A stretch of 64,000 nt of DNA from Ancylobacter crimeensis (lineage in GTDB: Bacteria; Pseudomonadota; Alphaproteobacteria; Rhizobiales; Xanthobacteraceae), in the NCBI RefSeq assembly GCF_023016805.1, contig NZ_JALKCH010000002.1, positions 412,515-476,514 on the forward strand, in the 5' to 3' direction. Shown here one piece after another: positions 9,408-17,731 of the stretch. A program made the translations under genes and the position numbers. Numbering within the stretch: the first letter of the stretch is position 1; each line of letters begins with the position of its first letter. The notes below the pieces were generated by a model. That model had not been told where the DNA came from. It saw nothing but the letters and a program-made list of their open reading frames with translations, and did no database searches.

Positions 9408-10523
9408 ATGGCCAGTCTGCCGAAGCCGCCCTTTCATCGCCTTTCCCGAGAAACCCTCTCCCGCCTGTTCGTGACCCTCGCCATTGCCGCAGCGGGCGGA
9501 ACGCTGTTCGCGTGGATCGGCATGCCGGCGGGCTGGCTTTCCGGGGCGCTGGTCGCCACAGCCGTCGCCGCGCTGGGTGGACTGCCGGTCGGCATTCCGT
9601 CGCTGGTGCGGCAGGCGACCTTCATCGTGCTCGGCACCTCGATGGGCTCGGCGATCTCGCCCGACACGCTGCGCGGCATCACCTCATGGCCGGTGACGAT
9701 GCTGGTGCTGCTGGCCTCCGTGCCGGTGATGATGGCGGCGGTGGTGTTCTATCTGGTGCGGATCGCGGGGTGGGACCGGCGCAGCGCCTTCTTCGCCGCC
9801 GCGCCCGGCGCGCTGTCCGCGGTGCTGGTGATGGCCGAGACCAGCGGAGCCGACACGCGGCGGGTGGTGTTCGGCCAGTCGTTGCGGCTGTTCGTCCTCG
9901 TGGCGCTGCTGCCGGCGGCCCTCGGCGGCCTCGGTCACCAGCCGGCGGGCACGCTGCCGATCACCGAGGTGGTGCCGGACCTCGTGAGCCTTCTCGCCTC
10001 GCTCGGCGTCGGTATCGCGGGAGCACTCATCGCCGAGCGGGCGCGCTTTCCCGGCGGAGCGATGGTGGGAGCGATGCTGGCGAGCGGTCTGGTGCATGGC
10101 GCGGGGCTGCTCTCCGGCCGGCTGCCCGATGCGTTCCTCATCGTCGGCTTCGTGATTCTCGGCGCCAATACCGGCAGCCGCTTCGCCGGCACCCGCATGG
10201 AGACGCTGCGGCGTTTTCTGGTCGACGCGCTGGCGGCGCTCGCCATCGCGACCGCGATCTCGGTCGGCTTCGCCGTGCTGGGCGCCTTCCTCGCCGAGGA
10301 GCCGCTGGTGAAGGTGCTGGTGGCCTATGTGCCGGGCGCGCTGGAGGCGATGACGATCATGGCCTTCGTGCTGGGCATCGACCCGGCCTTCGTCGCCGCC
10401 CACCATCTCGCCCGCTTCGTCGGCCTGTCGCTCGCCATCCCGCTGGTTGTGCGGCTGTTCTTCGGCCCTGCGGTGGTGCCCTCGGAGAATGTCGATCCCG
10501 ATCCGGGCGAGGCGAAGGATTGA
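9408..10523 (+). CDS. AbrB family membrane transporter
   Basis: A 371-residue protein with about ten hydrophobic segments in two similar halves. Each half opens with a glycine-rich membrane motif (GMPAGWLSGALVATAVAAL and RFPGGAMVGAMLASGLVHG), which is typical of the AbrB family (Pfam AmoA/AbrB, DUF-type permeases). The family is often mis-called ammonia monooxygenase; it has no catalytic residues and its substrate is unknown. The start at 9408 follows GAGG with six bases of spacing. ATGs at 9345 and 9384 are in frame but lack such a site. It converges on hemA with a strong hairpin in between. Confidence 0.82.
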   Translation: MASLPKPPFHRLSRETLSRLFVTLAIAAAGGTLFAWIGMPAGWLSGALVATAVAALGGLPVGIPSLVRQATFIVLGTSMGSAISPDTLRGITSWPVTMLVLLASVPVMMAAVVFYLVRIAGWDRRSAFFAAAPGALSAVLVMAETSGADTRRVVFGQSLRLFVLVALLPAALGGLGHQPAGTLPITEVVPDLVSLLASLGVGIAGALIAERARFPGGAMVGAMLASGLVHGAGLLSGRLPDAFLIVGFVILGANTGSRFAGTRMETLRRFLVDALAALAIATAISVGFAVLGAFLAEEPLVKVLVAYVPGALEAMTIMAFVLGIDPAFVAAHHLARFVGLSLAIPLVVRLFFGPAVVPSENVDPDPGEAKD

Positions 10524-10598
10524 CGGACGCGTGCGTCGCCATCCGCAAGAGAGCGCAGGCCGGGTTGGTGGGAAGGGATGTCGTCCGGGCGGCGCGCG

Positions 10599-10628
10599 AT
10601 CCCGGATCGGCCTTGGGCCGTCCGGGAT
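10599..10628. terminator. Bidirectional hairpin between abrB-like gene and hemA
   Basis: ATCCCGGA/TCCGGGAT and CGGCC/GGCCG form a two-part stem with a 3-base loop, followed by GACGAG. It sits between convergent genes and can end transcription from both sides. It belongs to the GGGATGACG-type intergenic palindromes seen elsewhere in the window (23885, 56480). Confidence 0.6.
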
Positions 10629-10651
10629 GACGAGAGGGAACGAGGCGCGCC

Positions 10652-11878
10652 CTATTCCGCCGCCTCGGCGCGGGTGACGAAGGCGAGGCCGAGCCGGGTC
10701 CACACATCCACCAGCGCGTCGGCGAGCCGGGCCACCAGCGCGTCGTCGTGGAACGGGCCGGGCGTGATGCGCAGGCGCTCGGTGCCGCGCGGCACGGTGG
10801 GATAGTTGATCGGTTGGATGTAGATGCCGTGCTCGTTCAGCAGCAGGTCGCTTGCCGCCTTGCAGAGCGTCGCATCGCCCACCATGACCGGCACGATATG
10901 GGTGTCGGTCACCATCTGCGGCAGGCCGGCGGCGTCCAGCGCGGCCTTCACCTTGGCGACCTGCGCATGCTGGCGGGTGCGCTCGCCGGCGGAGGCCTTC
11001 AGATGGCGCACCGAAGCGGCCGCGGCGGCGGCCACCGCCGGAGGCAGCGCGGTGGTGAAGATGAAGCCCGGCGCATAGGAGCGTACCGCGTCCATCACCG
11101 CCGCCTTGCCGGTGATGTAGCCGCCGACCACGCCGAACGCCTTGCCCAGCGTGCCCTCGATCACGTCAACCCGGTGCATCACCCCGTCGCGCTCGGCGAT
11201 GCCGCCGCCGCGCGGGCCATACATGCCGACTGCGTGGACCTCGTCGAGATAGGTCATGGCGTCGTATTTTTTCGCAAGGTCGCAGATCGCGCCGATCGGC
11301 GCGACATCGCCGTCCATCGAATAGACGCTCTCGAACACGATCAGCTTCGGCCTGTCGCCGGCGGCCTTCAGCAGCTCTTCCAGATGGGCGAGGTCGTTGT
11401 GGCGGAACACCTGCTTGTCGCGGCCGGCCTGCCTCACGCCCTCGATCATCGAATTGTGGTTGAGCGCGTCCGACAGCACGAGGCAATCGGGAATCAGCCG
11501 CGCCAGCGTCGAGATGCCGGTCTGGTTGGACACGTAGCCGGAGGTGAAGACGAGGCCGGCCTCCTTGCCGTGCAGGTCGGCGAGCTCGCGCTCCAGCTCG
11601 ACCACGGCGTGGGAGTTGCCGGAAATGTTGCGGGTGCCGCCCGCCCCGGCGCCGGCCTTGCGCGCGGTCGCGCACATCGCCTCGACGACGGCCTCGTGGC
11701 AGCCCATGCCGAGATAGTCGTTCGAGCACCAGATGACGATGTCGCGCGGGCCGTCCGGTGTGTGCCACACGGCGTGGGGAAAGCGGTCGGCGGCGCGTTC
11801 GATCTCGGCGAAGGTGCGGTAGCGGCGTTCACGACGCAGCGTGTCGACGGCGTCCTCGAAAAAGCGTTGATAGCTCAT
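10652..11878 (-). CDS. hemA: 5-aminolevulinate synthase
   Basis: This 408-residue PLP enzyme condenses glycine and succinyl-CoA to 5-aminolevulinate, the first step of heme and corrinoid synthesis by the C4 route used by alphaproteobacteria. Landmarks are the N-terminal [21 protein letters not shown], the glycine-binding [32 protein letters not shown], and the PLP lysine K246 in EGTLGKAFG. The length equals that of characterised bacterial ALAS. The ATG at 11878 starts exactly at the conserved N-terminus; the frame continues upstream only as an artefact. It follows the guanidine genes on the same strand but 261 bases downstream of them, so it probably has its own promoter. Confidence 0.97.
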   Translation of the reverse strand: MSYQRFFEDAVDTLRRERRYRTFAEIERAADRFPHAVWHTPDGPRDIVIWCSNDYLGMGCHEAVVEAMCATARKAGAGAGGTRNISGNSHAVVELERELADLHGKEAGLVFTSGYVSNQTGISTLARLIPDCLVLSDALNHNSMIEGVRQAGRDKQVFRHNDLAHLEELLKAAGDRPKLIVFESVYSMDGDVAPIGAICDLAKKYDAMTYLDEVHAVGMYGPRGGGIAERDGVMHRVDVIEGTLGKAFGVVGGYITGKAAVMDAVRSYAPGFIFTTALPPAVAAAAAASVRHLKASAGERTRQHAQVAKVKAALDAAGLPQMVTDTHIVPVMVGDATLCKAASDLLLNEHGIYIQPINYPTVPRGTERLRITPGPFHDDALVARLADALVDVWTRLGLAFVTRAEAAE

Positions 11879-12030
11879 GGCGCATCCTGGTCGCCCGCGG
11901 GCGAAGGCTGGCGGGAGGCGTGAAAGGGTTGTTTTCGGGCCACCTTGAACTTTGGAGACGTTCCGATCAAGGCGCGGAGCCGCAGCCCGGACCTGCGGGG
12001 CGCGATGATGCTGGGCATGGGCAGGCTGCG

Positions 12031-12069
12031 CCAATTCGTTAGCGCGCAAGGGGTTGCGCGTTCAATTGG
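12031..12069. promoter_or_regulatory. Long inverted repeat upstream of hemA
   Basis: CCAATT...GCGCAA and TTGCGC...AATTGG form a nested dyad around a GGGG centre, about 150 bases before hemA and 70 bases after the His-rich gene. It has no T-run, so it may be an operator for hemA rather than a terminator. No known FNR-type box is present. Confidence 0.4.
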
Positions 12070-12139
12070 TCATCTCGTCCATGGGTGGCCCGGCGCGCGG
12101 CGCGGCGATCGGGCGCGCCGGGGGCATTGCCGTGCCGGC

Positions 12140-12649
12140 TCACGAATGCGCGAGCAGACGGACCTCTGCGAGGCTCAGCGGGCGGGGCGCGCGGCCGTCG
12201 AAATAGACGAAGCGCAGGGTGCGGCGGCGCGACACCATTGCCGCCGGCAGCGGGTCGTAGCGGAACGAGCCGCCGCCGAGATGGGGCATGACCGCGCCCA
12301 TGTCGGTCGCCTCCTGCGTCTCGACGCGCAGCAGCGCGAGCCTGGCTCCGTCGGTCGCCACCGCCTCGAAGGGAATGTTGGCGAGCCGCAGGAAGGAGGT
12401 CGGGTCGCTGGCCGAGCCGAAGCCCTCGACGAAGGCCTTCTCGACCAGATCGAGATCCGGCTCCTCGTGGACGTGCTCCTCCGCCGGCGGCTGGGCCGGC
12501 AGATGCGGGGTCTGCCACTGCGCGGCCCGCCGCGGCCCGTGGCCGTGATTGTGGCCGGGGCCGTGGGAAGGGTCGTGGGAGTGGGAATGGGCGTGGGAAT
12601 GCCCGCCGTCGCCATGGTCGTGCTGGTGATGATCGTGGCCGCGATGCAT
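12140..12649 (-). CDS. His-rich protein, candidate metal (nickel) accessory for the guanidine hydrolase
   Basis: A 169-residue protein I cannot place in a named family. The first 40 residues form a metal-binding tail: HRGHDHHQHDH, then repeated HSH, GHNHGHG units with about 17 histidines. A proline-rich linker and an acidic helix (HEEPDLDLVEKAFVEGF) follow. The rest is a compact domain (DPTSFLRLANIPFEAVATDG...MGAVMPHLGGGSFRYDPLP...TLRFVYFDG). His-rich tails of this kind occur on nickel and zinc chaperones such as HypB and UreE. It lies 113 bases downstream of the riboswitch-controlled ureohydrolase on the same strand, so I infer that it stores or delivers the metal for that enzyme. It is not HypA or HypB by sequence. 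Confidence 0.7.
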   Translation of the reverse strand: MHRGHDHHQHDHGDGGHSHAHSHSHDPSHGPGHNHGHGPRRAAQWQTPHLPAQPPAEEHVHEEPDLDLVEKAFVEGFGSASDPTSFLRLANIPFEAVATDGARLALLRVETQEATDMGAVMPHLGGGSFRYDPLPAAMVSRRRTLRFVYFDGRAPRPLSLAEVRLLAHS

Positions 12650-12762
12650 GGCGGTGTCCTCGATGAAACGTCGTCCCGGCCGTAGCACCGGGATCGCGCG
12701 GCTGTCAGGGAGCGGGCGGGCGATGCCGGCTCGGCCCGCGGCCGTGCGGGCGGTGCCGGCCC

Positions 12763-13977
12763 TCAGAAGCTCACCGGCTTGTCGATGATGTGCTTGTGCG
12801 CGCCGAGCTTGCCATGCGCCACCATAGAGCCGAGGGCTTCCACCACCACGCGCAGGCCGAACAAAGCGGTGATGTCGGAGGTGTCGTAGGGCGGGGAAAC
12901 CTCCACCACCTCCAGTCCGCACAGCCCTTCGGCGGCGACGAGGCCGAGGATCTTCAGCGCCTCGCGCGGCAGGAAGCCGCCCGGTTCCGGCCAGCCGGTG
13001 CCCGGCACGAAGCCGCAATCGATGCTGTCCACGTCGAAGGAGATGTAGACCGCGTCGGCGTCCTTCCAGGCGAGTTCGAGCGCGATCTCGGCGGTCTTCT
13101 CCAGCCCGATCTTCTCGATATCGTCGATGGTCAGCACATTGGTGCCGCGCTTCCTCGCTTCCTGCACGCCGTAGCGCGGCACCTGCCAGCCACCGATGCC
13201 GAGCTGCACGAGGTTCTTGGGCGAGACGTTCGGCAGGTTGGTCGCCCAATACCAGGGCGTGGTGTGCATCCGCTCGTCGAGATCCTTCTCCTGGATGTCG
13301 ATGTGGCGGTCGAAATGGATGATGCCGATGCGCTTGGAGGTGCACTCGGCGATGCCGCGCACGCAGGGAAAGCCGATGGAATGGTCGCCGCCCAGCATGA
13401 TCGGCAGCGCGCCGGAGGAGAAGACGTGGCTGACGCCGCGCGAGATCTGGTCGAAGCTCTTTTCGAGATTGGCGGGGATGGTGAACACGTCGCCGACGTC
13501 GCACAGCGTCATCTGCTCGCGCAGATCGACGCCCAGCTCGTAATTATAGGGCGTGTACAGCGCCGAGATGCGGCGGATGCCCTGCGGCCCGAAGCGGGTG
13601 CCGGGGCGATAGGTGGTGCCCGAGTCGAACGGGATGCCCAGAACCGCCGCGTCATATTTGCCGACATCGCGGACATTCTCGACATAGGGCGCCTTGAGGA
13701 AGGTGTTGATGCCGGCGAAATGGGGCAGCTCGCCGCGCGCGAAGGTCGGGATCGACCGGTCGGTGATCGAATCCGCGCCGGGCAGGCCCATGTCGAGCGC
13801 CCATTGCTGCTCCTTGCGCCAGCCGGATTCGGACAGGCCTTCTTCGGCCTCCAGCGCCTTCCAGCCCTGCATCCCCTTGATCTCGAAATTGGGATGGTGG
13901 CGGCGGCTGGGCTCGGGCCGGCGGGCGAGGCCGGCGATGCGGTTTTTGCGGGTACGGTTGAGCGGAGCGCAGTCCAT
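12763..13977 (-). CDS. gdmH: Ureohydrolase of the guanidine hydrolase type (agmatinase-like)
   Basis: A 404-residue arginase/agmatinase-fold enzyme. The binuclear metal ligands are intact: GGDHSIG, HFDRHIDIQ (DxHxD) and SFDVDSIDCG (DxD). The segment DRHIDIQEKDLDERMHTTPWYWATN and the long N-terminal extension resemble the nickel-dependent guanidine hydrolase GdmH of cyanobacteria rather than classic agmatinase, which has DAHTDTY at that point. GdmH converts guanidine and water to urea and ammonia. The upstream guanidine-I riboswitch supports this substrate independently. The start at 13977 has GAGGAG seven bases before it; the frame runs eight residues further. Automatic pipelines would call this speB/agmatinase. 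Confidence 0.85.
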   Translation of the reverse strand: MDCAPLNRTRKNRIAGLARRPEPSRRHHPNFEIKGMQGWKALEAEEGLSESGWRKEQQWALDMGLPGADSITDRSIPTFARGELPHFAGINTFLKAPYVENVRDVGKYDAAVLGIPFDSGTTYRPGTRFGPQGIRRISALYTPYNYELGVDLREQMTLCDVGDVFTIPANLEKSFDQISRGVSHVFSSGALPIMLGGDHSIGFPCVRGIAECTSKRIGIIHFDRHIDIQEKDLDERMHTTPWYWATNLPNVSPKNLVQLGIGGWQVPRYGVQEARKRGTNVLTIDDIEKIGLEKTAEIALELAWKDADAVYISFDVDSIDCGFVPGTGWPEPGGFLPREALKILGLVAAEGLCGLEVVEVSPPYDTSDITALFGLRVVVEALGSMVAHGKLGAHKHIIDKPVSF

Positions 13978-14094
13978 GCGGGTTCTCCTCGCCAGATGCA
14001 TCGGAACAGATGCCTGCGCTGCGGAGAGGCGAAGGAGGGCGACGAGGCCGCCATTCCGCCGCCGCGACCCGCCTCGCGACGCCTGCTGGGCTTG

Positions 14095-14212
14095 CCTCCC
14101 GGGCTTTTGTCCCGCCGTGGACCCGACGCGCCAAGGACCGTGTGGCCTGTGCTGCCGGGCTGTCCCTCTCGGACCAGCCGCGGGACGCTGCCCGCCGGAA
14201 CCCTAGGAACGA
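14095..14212 (-). promoter_or_regulatory. Guanidine-I (ykkC) riboswitch
   Basis: On the minus strand the conserved blocks of the guanidine-I aptamer occur in the right order: CTAGGGTTCCG (14206-14196), CTGGTCCGAGAG (about 14178-14167), ACACGG (about 14145), and GGGACAAAAGCCCGGGAGG (14113-14095). The P1 stem, the short GCGGGC/GTCCCGC arm, and a longer variable arm fit between them. The RNA senses free guanidinium and turns the downstream gene on. The gdmH start codon lies 117 bases further on. I see no T-run terminator in that leader. A CTCCTTCGCC stretch could pair with the GGCGAGGAG of the ribosome binding site, which suggests translational control (inference). Confidence 0.95.
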
Positions 14213-14326
14213 CGCGAGCCTAGCAGCGGCCGGCGGATGAGCGGAAGCCCCGATTTGCGGCAGAAGGCGAGGCAGGACGCTGAAAGTTTCGGCGCGCTGA
14301 AAGGCTCGGTGCCCGGAAGGATGAGG

Positions 14327-14346
14327 GCCCCGGGATGGACCGGGGC
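14327..14346 (-). terminator. Hairpin after hupE
   Basis: A 7-bp perfect stem (GCCCCGG/CCGGGGC) with a 6-base loop lies 30 bases past the hupE stop codon. It lacks a T-run, so read-through from hupE into the riboswitch and gdmH is possible. Confidence 0.4.
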
Positions 14347-14375
14347 TCCTGCCGCTGCTCGGAGCGGACGGGCGG

Positions 14376-15023
14376 TCAGAGCACGCCGGTCAGCAGGCCG
14401 ACGCCCGCCACGGCGACGAACGCGCCGACGATGCGGGTGAGGTGCGGTGCGCGGTTCTCGCCGATCCGGCCGATGGCGATGCCGATACCGATGCCCGCCA
14501 GATGCAGCAGGGCCGTCGCCAGCATGAAGCCGGCCGCATAGCCGGCGCCGGACGCATCCGGCGGCATCTCGGCTCCGTGGGCATGGCCGTGGAAAATCGC
14601 GAAGAAGCCGACCATCGCCATGGCAAGGCCGAGGGGCCATTCCTTCCAGTCGAGCGCGACGGCGGCACCGAGCGCGATCACCGAGGCCGCGATGCCGATC
14701 TCGACAAACGGAACCTCGATCCCGGACATGCCCAGCGCGCCACCGACCGCCATCAGGGTGACGAAGGCGGCGGGTACGGCCCACAGCGCCCGCCCGCCCA
14801 GATTGGCGGCGAAGATGCCGACGGCCACCATCGCCAGAATATGGTCGATGCCGCCGATCGGGTGCAGGAAGCCATGGACGAAGCCATGCGTGTCGCCGAC
14901 GCCGGTGTGAGCGAAGGCGAGCGAGGGGCTGAGCGCGAAGAGGCCCGCGAGCGGGCCGCGCAGGCGGCGGGCGAGGGAGGACGGGCCGACAGAGGAAGAC
15001 TGGCCGACAAAGGACATGGACAA
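14376..15023 (-). CDS. hupE: HupE/UreJ family nickel/cobalt permease
   Basis: A 215-residue membrane protein with a cleavable signal or first helix followed by about six transmembrane segments. The family signature HPIGGIDHILAMVAVG (HPxxGxDHxLAM) is clear, and the second metal motif FAIFHGHAHGAEMP is present. Members carry nickel or cobalt for hydrogenase, urease or cobalamin synthesis. No hydrogenase or urease gene is visible nearby. The next gene on the same strand is the riboswitch-controlled, probably nickel-dependent guanidine hydrolase, so nickel supply for that enzyme is the most economical role (inference). I see no cobalamin riboswitch in front of it. Confidence 0.85.
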   Translation of the reverse strand: MSMSFVGQSSSVGPSSLARRLRGPLAGLFALSPSLAFAHTGVGDTHGFVHGFLHPIGGIDHILAMVAVGIFAANLGGRALWAVPAAFVTLMAVGGALGMSGIEVPFVEIGIAASVIALGAAVALDWKEWPLGLAMAMVGFFAIFHGHAHGAEMPPDASGAGYAAGFMLATALLHLAGIGIGIAIGRIGENRAPHLTRIVGAFVAVAGVGLLTGVL

Positions 15024-15224
15024 CCCCGTGGGTGGGCAGGCCGCCTTCGGGAGACCCCGGTGCGTACGTCTGCGGACAAGCGACTGGCGCGGGTCAGCAT
15101 AGGAACGAGCCGGGGGTCGTCAATGCCGTCGCGCGAGGATGGAGGGCCGGCCCCGAACCCGGAGCCCGGCATGGATGTGAAGGCAAGCGCCGTGCCGGAC
15201 AGCGGATGCCGGGGGAGCGGGGCT

Positions 15225-15872
15225 CTATTTGGTCCCGAAGATGCGGTCGCCGGCGTCGCCGATGCCGGGCACGATATAGCCGTGGTCGTTCAGGTGGCTG
15301 TCCACCGCCGCGGTATAGACCGGCACGTCGGGGTGCGCCTCGTGGAAGGTCTTCAGCCCTTCCGGCGCGGCGATGAGGCAGACGAACTTGATCGACTGGC
15401 AGCCCGACGCCTTCACCTCGGACACCGCGGCGGCGGCGGAGTTTCCGGTCGCCAGCATGGGATCGAGCACGATGGCGGTGCGCTCGGAAATGTCGCGCGG
15501 CAGCTTGAGATAATACTCCACCGCCGCCAGCGAGACCGGGTCGCGATAAAGTCCGACATGACCGACACGCGCCGCCGGCAGGATGTCGAGCATGCCCTCC
15601 AGAATGCCACCGCCTGCGCGCAGCACCGAGACGAGGCAAAGCTTCTTGCCGGCCAGCACCGGCGCCTTCATCGCCGTCAACGGCGTTTCGATGTCGATCA
15701 TCTCCAGCGGCATGTCGCGCGTGACCTCATAGGCCAGCAGCATGCTGATCTCGCGCAGCAGCAGCCGGAACTCGTTGGCCGGCGTGCGCGAGCGGCGCAT
15801 CAGCGTCAGCTTGTGCTGGATCAACGGGTGGTCGACGACGAGGGTGGTGCCGGAGGCGGTCGCGTCTGTCAT
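15225..15872 (-). CDS. upp: Uracil phosphoribosyltransferase
   Basis: A 215-residue cytosolic enzyme that makes UMP from uracil and PRPP. It shows the N-terminal [29 protein letters not shown], the PRPP-binding loop [13 protein letters not shown], and the uracil-binding [17 protein letters not shown]. It is divergent from the URC1-type gene 337 bases away. In the URC route, uracil is first converted to UMP and then degraded, so this is a pathway enzyme here and not only salvage. Confidence 0.96.
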   Translation of the reverse strand: MTDATASGTTLVVDHPLIQHKLTLMRRSRTPANEFRLLLREISMLLAYEVTRDMPLEMIDIETPLTAMKAPVLAGKKLCLVSVLRAGGGILEGMLDILPAARVGHVGLYRDPVSLAAVEYYLKLPRDISERTAIVLDPMLATGNSAAAAVSEVKASGCQSIKFVCLIAAPEGLKTFHEAHPDVPVYTAAVDSHLNDHGYIVPGIGDAGDRIFGTK

Positions 15873-16209
15873 GTGGGCGTCGGCTCGCTGTGATCGGGTC
15901 GGGGACGGCGACGGGCCGGGGATGTGGCCGCGGATTCGTCTGGCGCAGCATGTTCCGGCGGCAAGGCTCTTTCAACGTTTGCCGAGCATGCTTCGCGCGA
16001 CAGCGTAAACGCAAGGCGACGCCGGCAGGCGGACGCAGATGAGTTGGGCCCGCGCGGGCGCGGTCCCTTTCGCGAAAGGACTGATGCGGCGCAGCAGCGT
16101 GCCCCGGTGTTTCGCCCTCTTGCGCGGTTGCGCAAATCGGGCTCTGCTACGTCGCTTCCCTGATCCGGTGGCGGTGCCCGCGCCGCGCCGGAGAGAAGCG
16201 AGTGAGCCC
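15873..16209. promoter_or_regulatory. Divergent upp/urc1 control region with two palindromes
   Basis: The 337-base gap holds a perfect 14-bp palindrome CCTTTCGCGAAAGG (16066-16079) and a 6-4-6 inverted repeat TTGCGC-N4-GCGCAA (16120-16135). Both look like operators for a dimeric repressor that could control upp and the urc genes together. No regulator gene lies next to the region. Confidence 0.5.
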
Positions 16210-17676
16210 ATGTCGGCACGTGTCGAGCCTCTTGAGACGCCTGAGTCCGTGGCTTTCCCGGCAGTCCTGCCGGCCGGCGCCCCGGCACCCGCGACGGCGG
16301 ACCTCCCGCACCCCCTTTCCGAACGTGCCCTTGCGGACTCCGGCGCCGTGCCAGACGCGACGGCGGGTGACGCCGCCACGCCCGGCGTCATCGCGGCCAC
16401 ACCCTCTGCCGCCGGCGCCCCGCTCGCCGGCGCGAAGCCGCCGCGCCACATCGTGCTCACCTCGCACGGGGCGGCGACCGGCGTTTCCGCCGCGGCGCCG
16501 GCGCTGCACTGGGGGGCGCCGGATGCCGCGACCCGCGGCCCGGTGGTGGCGACCCTCACCGATCCGAGACACCGCAACGCCATCGGCACCCATGCCGGCG
16601 GCTATTCGGTCTATCGCGCGCTCGCCATCGCCGCCGGCTCGCTCACCGCCGATTTCCGCGCCGACCTCACCAACACCGCCCCGTCCGACGCCATCGGACC
16701 GCATCCGCAATGGGGCGACGCCGGCAAGATCGTCTCGCTCGACCCATGGGGCCATATGGTGGGCGAGGCCTTCGCCCGCGAGCTCGCCGCGGGCATCGAC
16801 GTGCGCCCGACCATCGCCATCACGCGTGCCCATATCGACATGCCGGAAATTCGCGACGCGATCCGCGCCGGGCGGCTGAAGATCGACGGGGACATCATCG
16901 GCCCCAAGGGCGACGTGCGCGTCACCAAGGCGGCGATCGACCCGGTGTGGTACCTGCCCGGCATTGCCGAGCGCTTCGGCGTCTCGGAAGGGCGGCTCCG
17001 GCGCGATTTGTTCGAATATACCGGCGGCATGTTCCCCGAGCTCGTCACTCGCGGCGACCTCAAGGTGTTCCTCCCCCCGATCGGCGGCATGACGCTGTAT
17101 ATGTTCGGCGACGTGTCGAAGATCGGCGACAACGTCACCCCGCTCGCCTGCCGGGTGCATGACGAGTGCAACGGCTCGGACGTGTTCTCCTCCGACATCT
17201 GCACCTGCCGGCCCTATCTCGCCCACGGCATCGAGCTGTGCGTGGAGATGGCGCAGAAGGGCGGCACCGGGCTCGTGGTCTACAACCGTAAGGAAGGCCG
17301 GGCGCTCGGCGAGGTGACGAAGTTCCTCGTCTACAACGCCCGCAAGCGGCAGGAGGGCGGCGACCTGCCCGACACCTATTTCAAGCGCACCGAATGCGTC
17401 GCCGGCGTGCAGGACATGCGCTTCCAGGAACTGATGCCCGACGTGTTCCACTGGCTCGGCATCCGCCGCATCGACCGCTTCGCCTCGATGAGCGACATGA
17501 AGTTCAACGCGCTGGCCCGCGCCGGCATCGATGTCGTGGAGCGCGTGCCGATTCCGGACGACCTCATCCCCCCGGATGCACGGGTGGAGATGGAAGCCAA
17601 GGTCTCGGCGGGTTATTACGGCGCCGGCTTCCAGAGCCAGTATGACAGGACGCAGGGGCGGGGGCTCAAGGAGTGA
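16210..17676 (+). CDS. urc1: URC1-type GTP cyclohydrolase II homologue (uracil catabolism)
   Basis: A 488-residue protein. After an Ala/Pro-rich leader of about 90 residues it has the GTP cyclohydrolase N-terminal domain (LTDPRHRNAIGTHAGGYSVYRAL, SLDPWGH) and then a GTP cyclohydrolase II domain. The zinc ligands C320, C331 and C333 have the same spacing as in RibA, followed by NRKEGRALGEVTKFLVYNARKRQ. Riboflavin RibA is only about 200 residues, while this two-domain architecture is that of URC1, required in the pyrimidine-degrading URC pathway. The flanking upp and URC4 genes support this. The start at 16210 (MSARVEPLE) is preferred over 16039, which would add a basic, non-conserved leader. 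Confidence 0.85.
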   Translation: MSARVEPLETPESVAFPAVLPAGAPAPATADLPHPLSERALADSGAVPDATAGDAATPGVIAATPSAAGAPLAGAKPPRHIVLTSHGAATGVSAAAPALHWGAPDAATRGPVVATLTDPRHRNAIGTHAGGYSVYRALAIAAGSLTADFRADLTNTAPSDAIGPHPQWGDAGKIVSLDPWGHMVGEAFARELAAGIDVRPTIAITRAHIDMPEIRDAIRAGRLKIDGDIIGPKGDVRVTKAAIDPVWYLPGIAERFGVSEGRLRRDLFEYTGGMFPELVTRGDLKVFLPPIGGMTLYMFGDVSKIGDNVTPLACRVHDECNGSDVFSSDICTCRPYLAHGIELCVEMAQKGGTGLVVYNRKEGRALGEVTKFLVYNARKRQEGGDLPDTYFKRTECVAGVQDMRFQELMPDVFHWLGIRRIDRFASMSDMKFNALARAGIDVVERVPIPDDLIPPDARVEMEAKVSAGYYGAGFQSQYDRTQGRGLKE

Positions 17677-17731
17677 GCCCGTTCATCTCCGCACGCGATG
17701 CGGGGCGCCCCTTCATGAGAGCAGTAACGAG

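Noticed and set aside
12763..13977. Calling the ureohydrolase agmatinase (speB)
   Set aside because: The guanidine-I riboswitch and the DRHIDIQEKDLDERMHT segment fit guanidine hydrolase better; no polyamine gene is adjacent.
15024..15224. Possible cobalamin riboswitch before hupE
   Set aside because: The GGCCTGCC stretch recalls part of a B12 box, but the CAGGA-GACC core and the other conserved B12 aptamer elements are missing.
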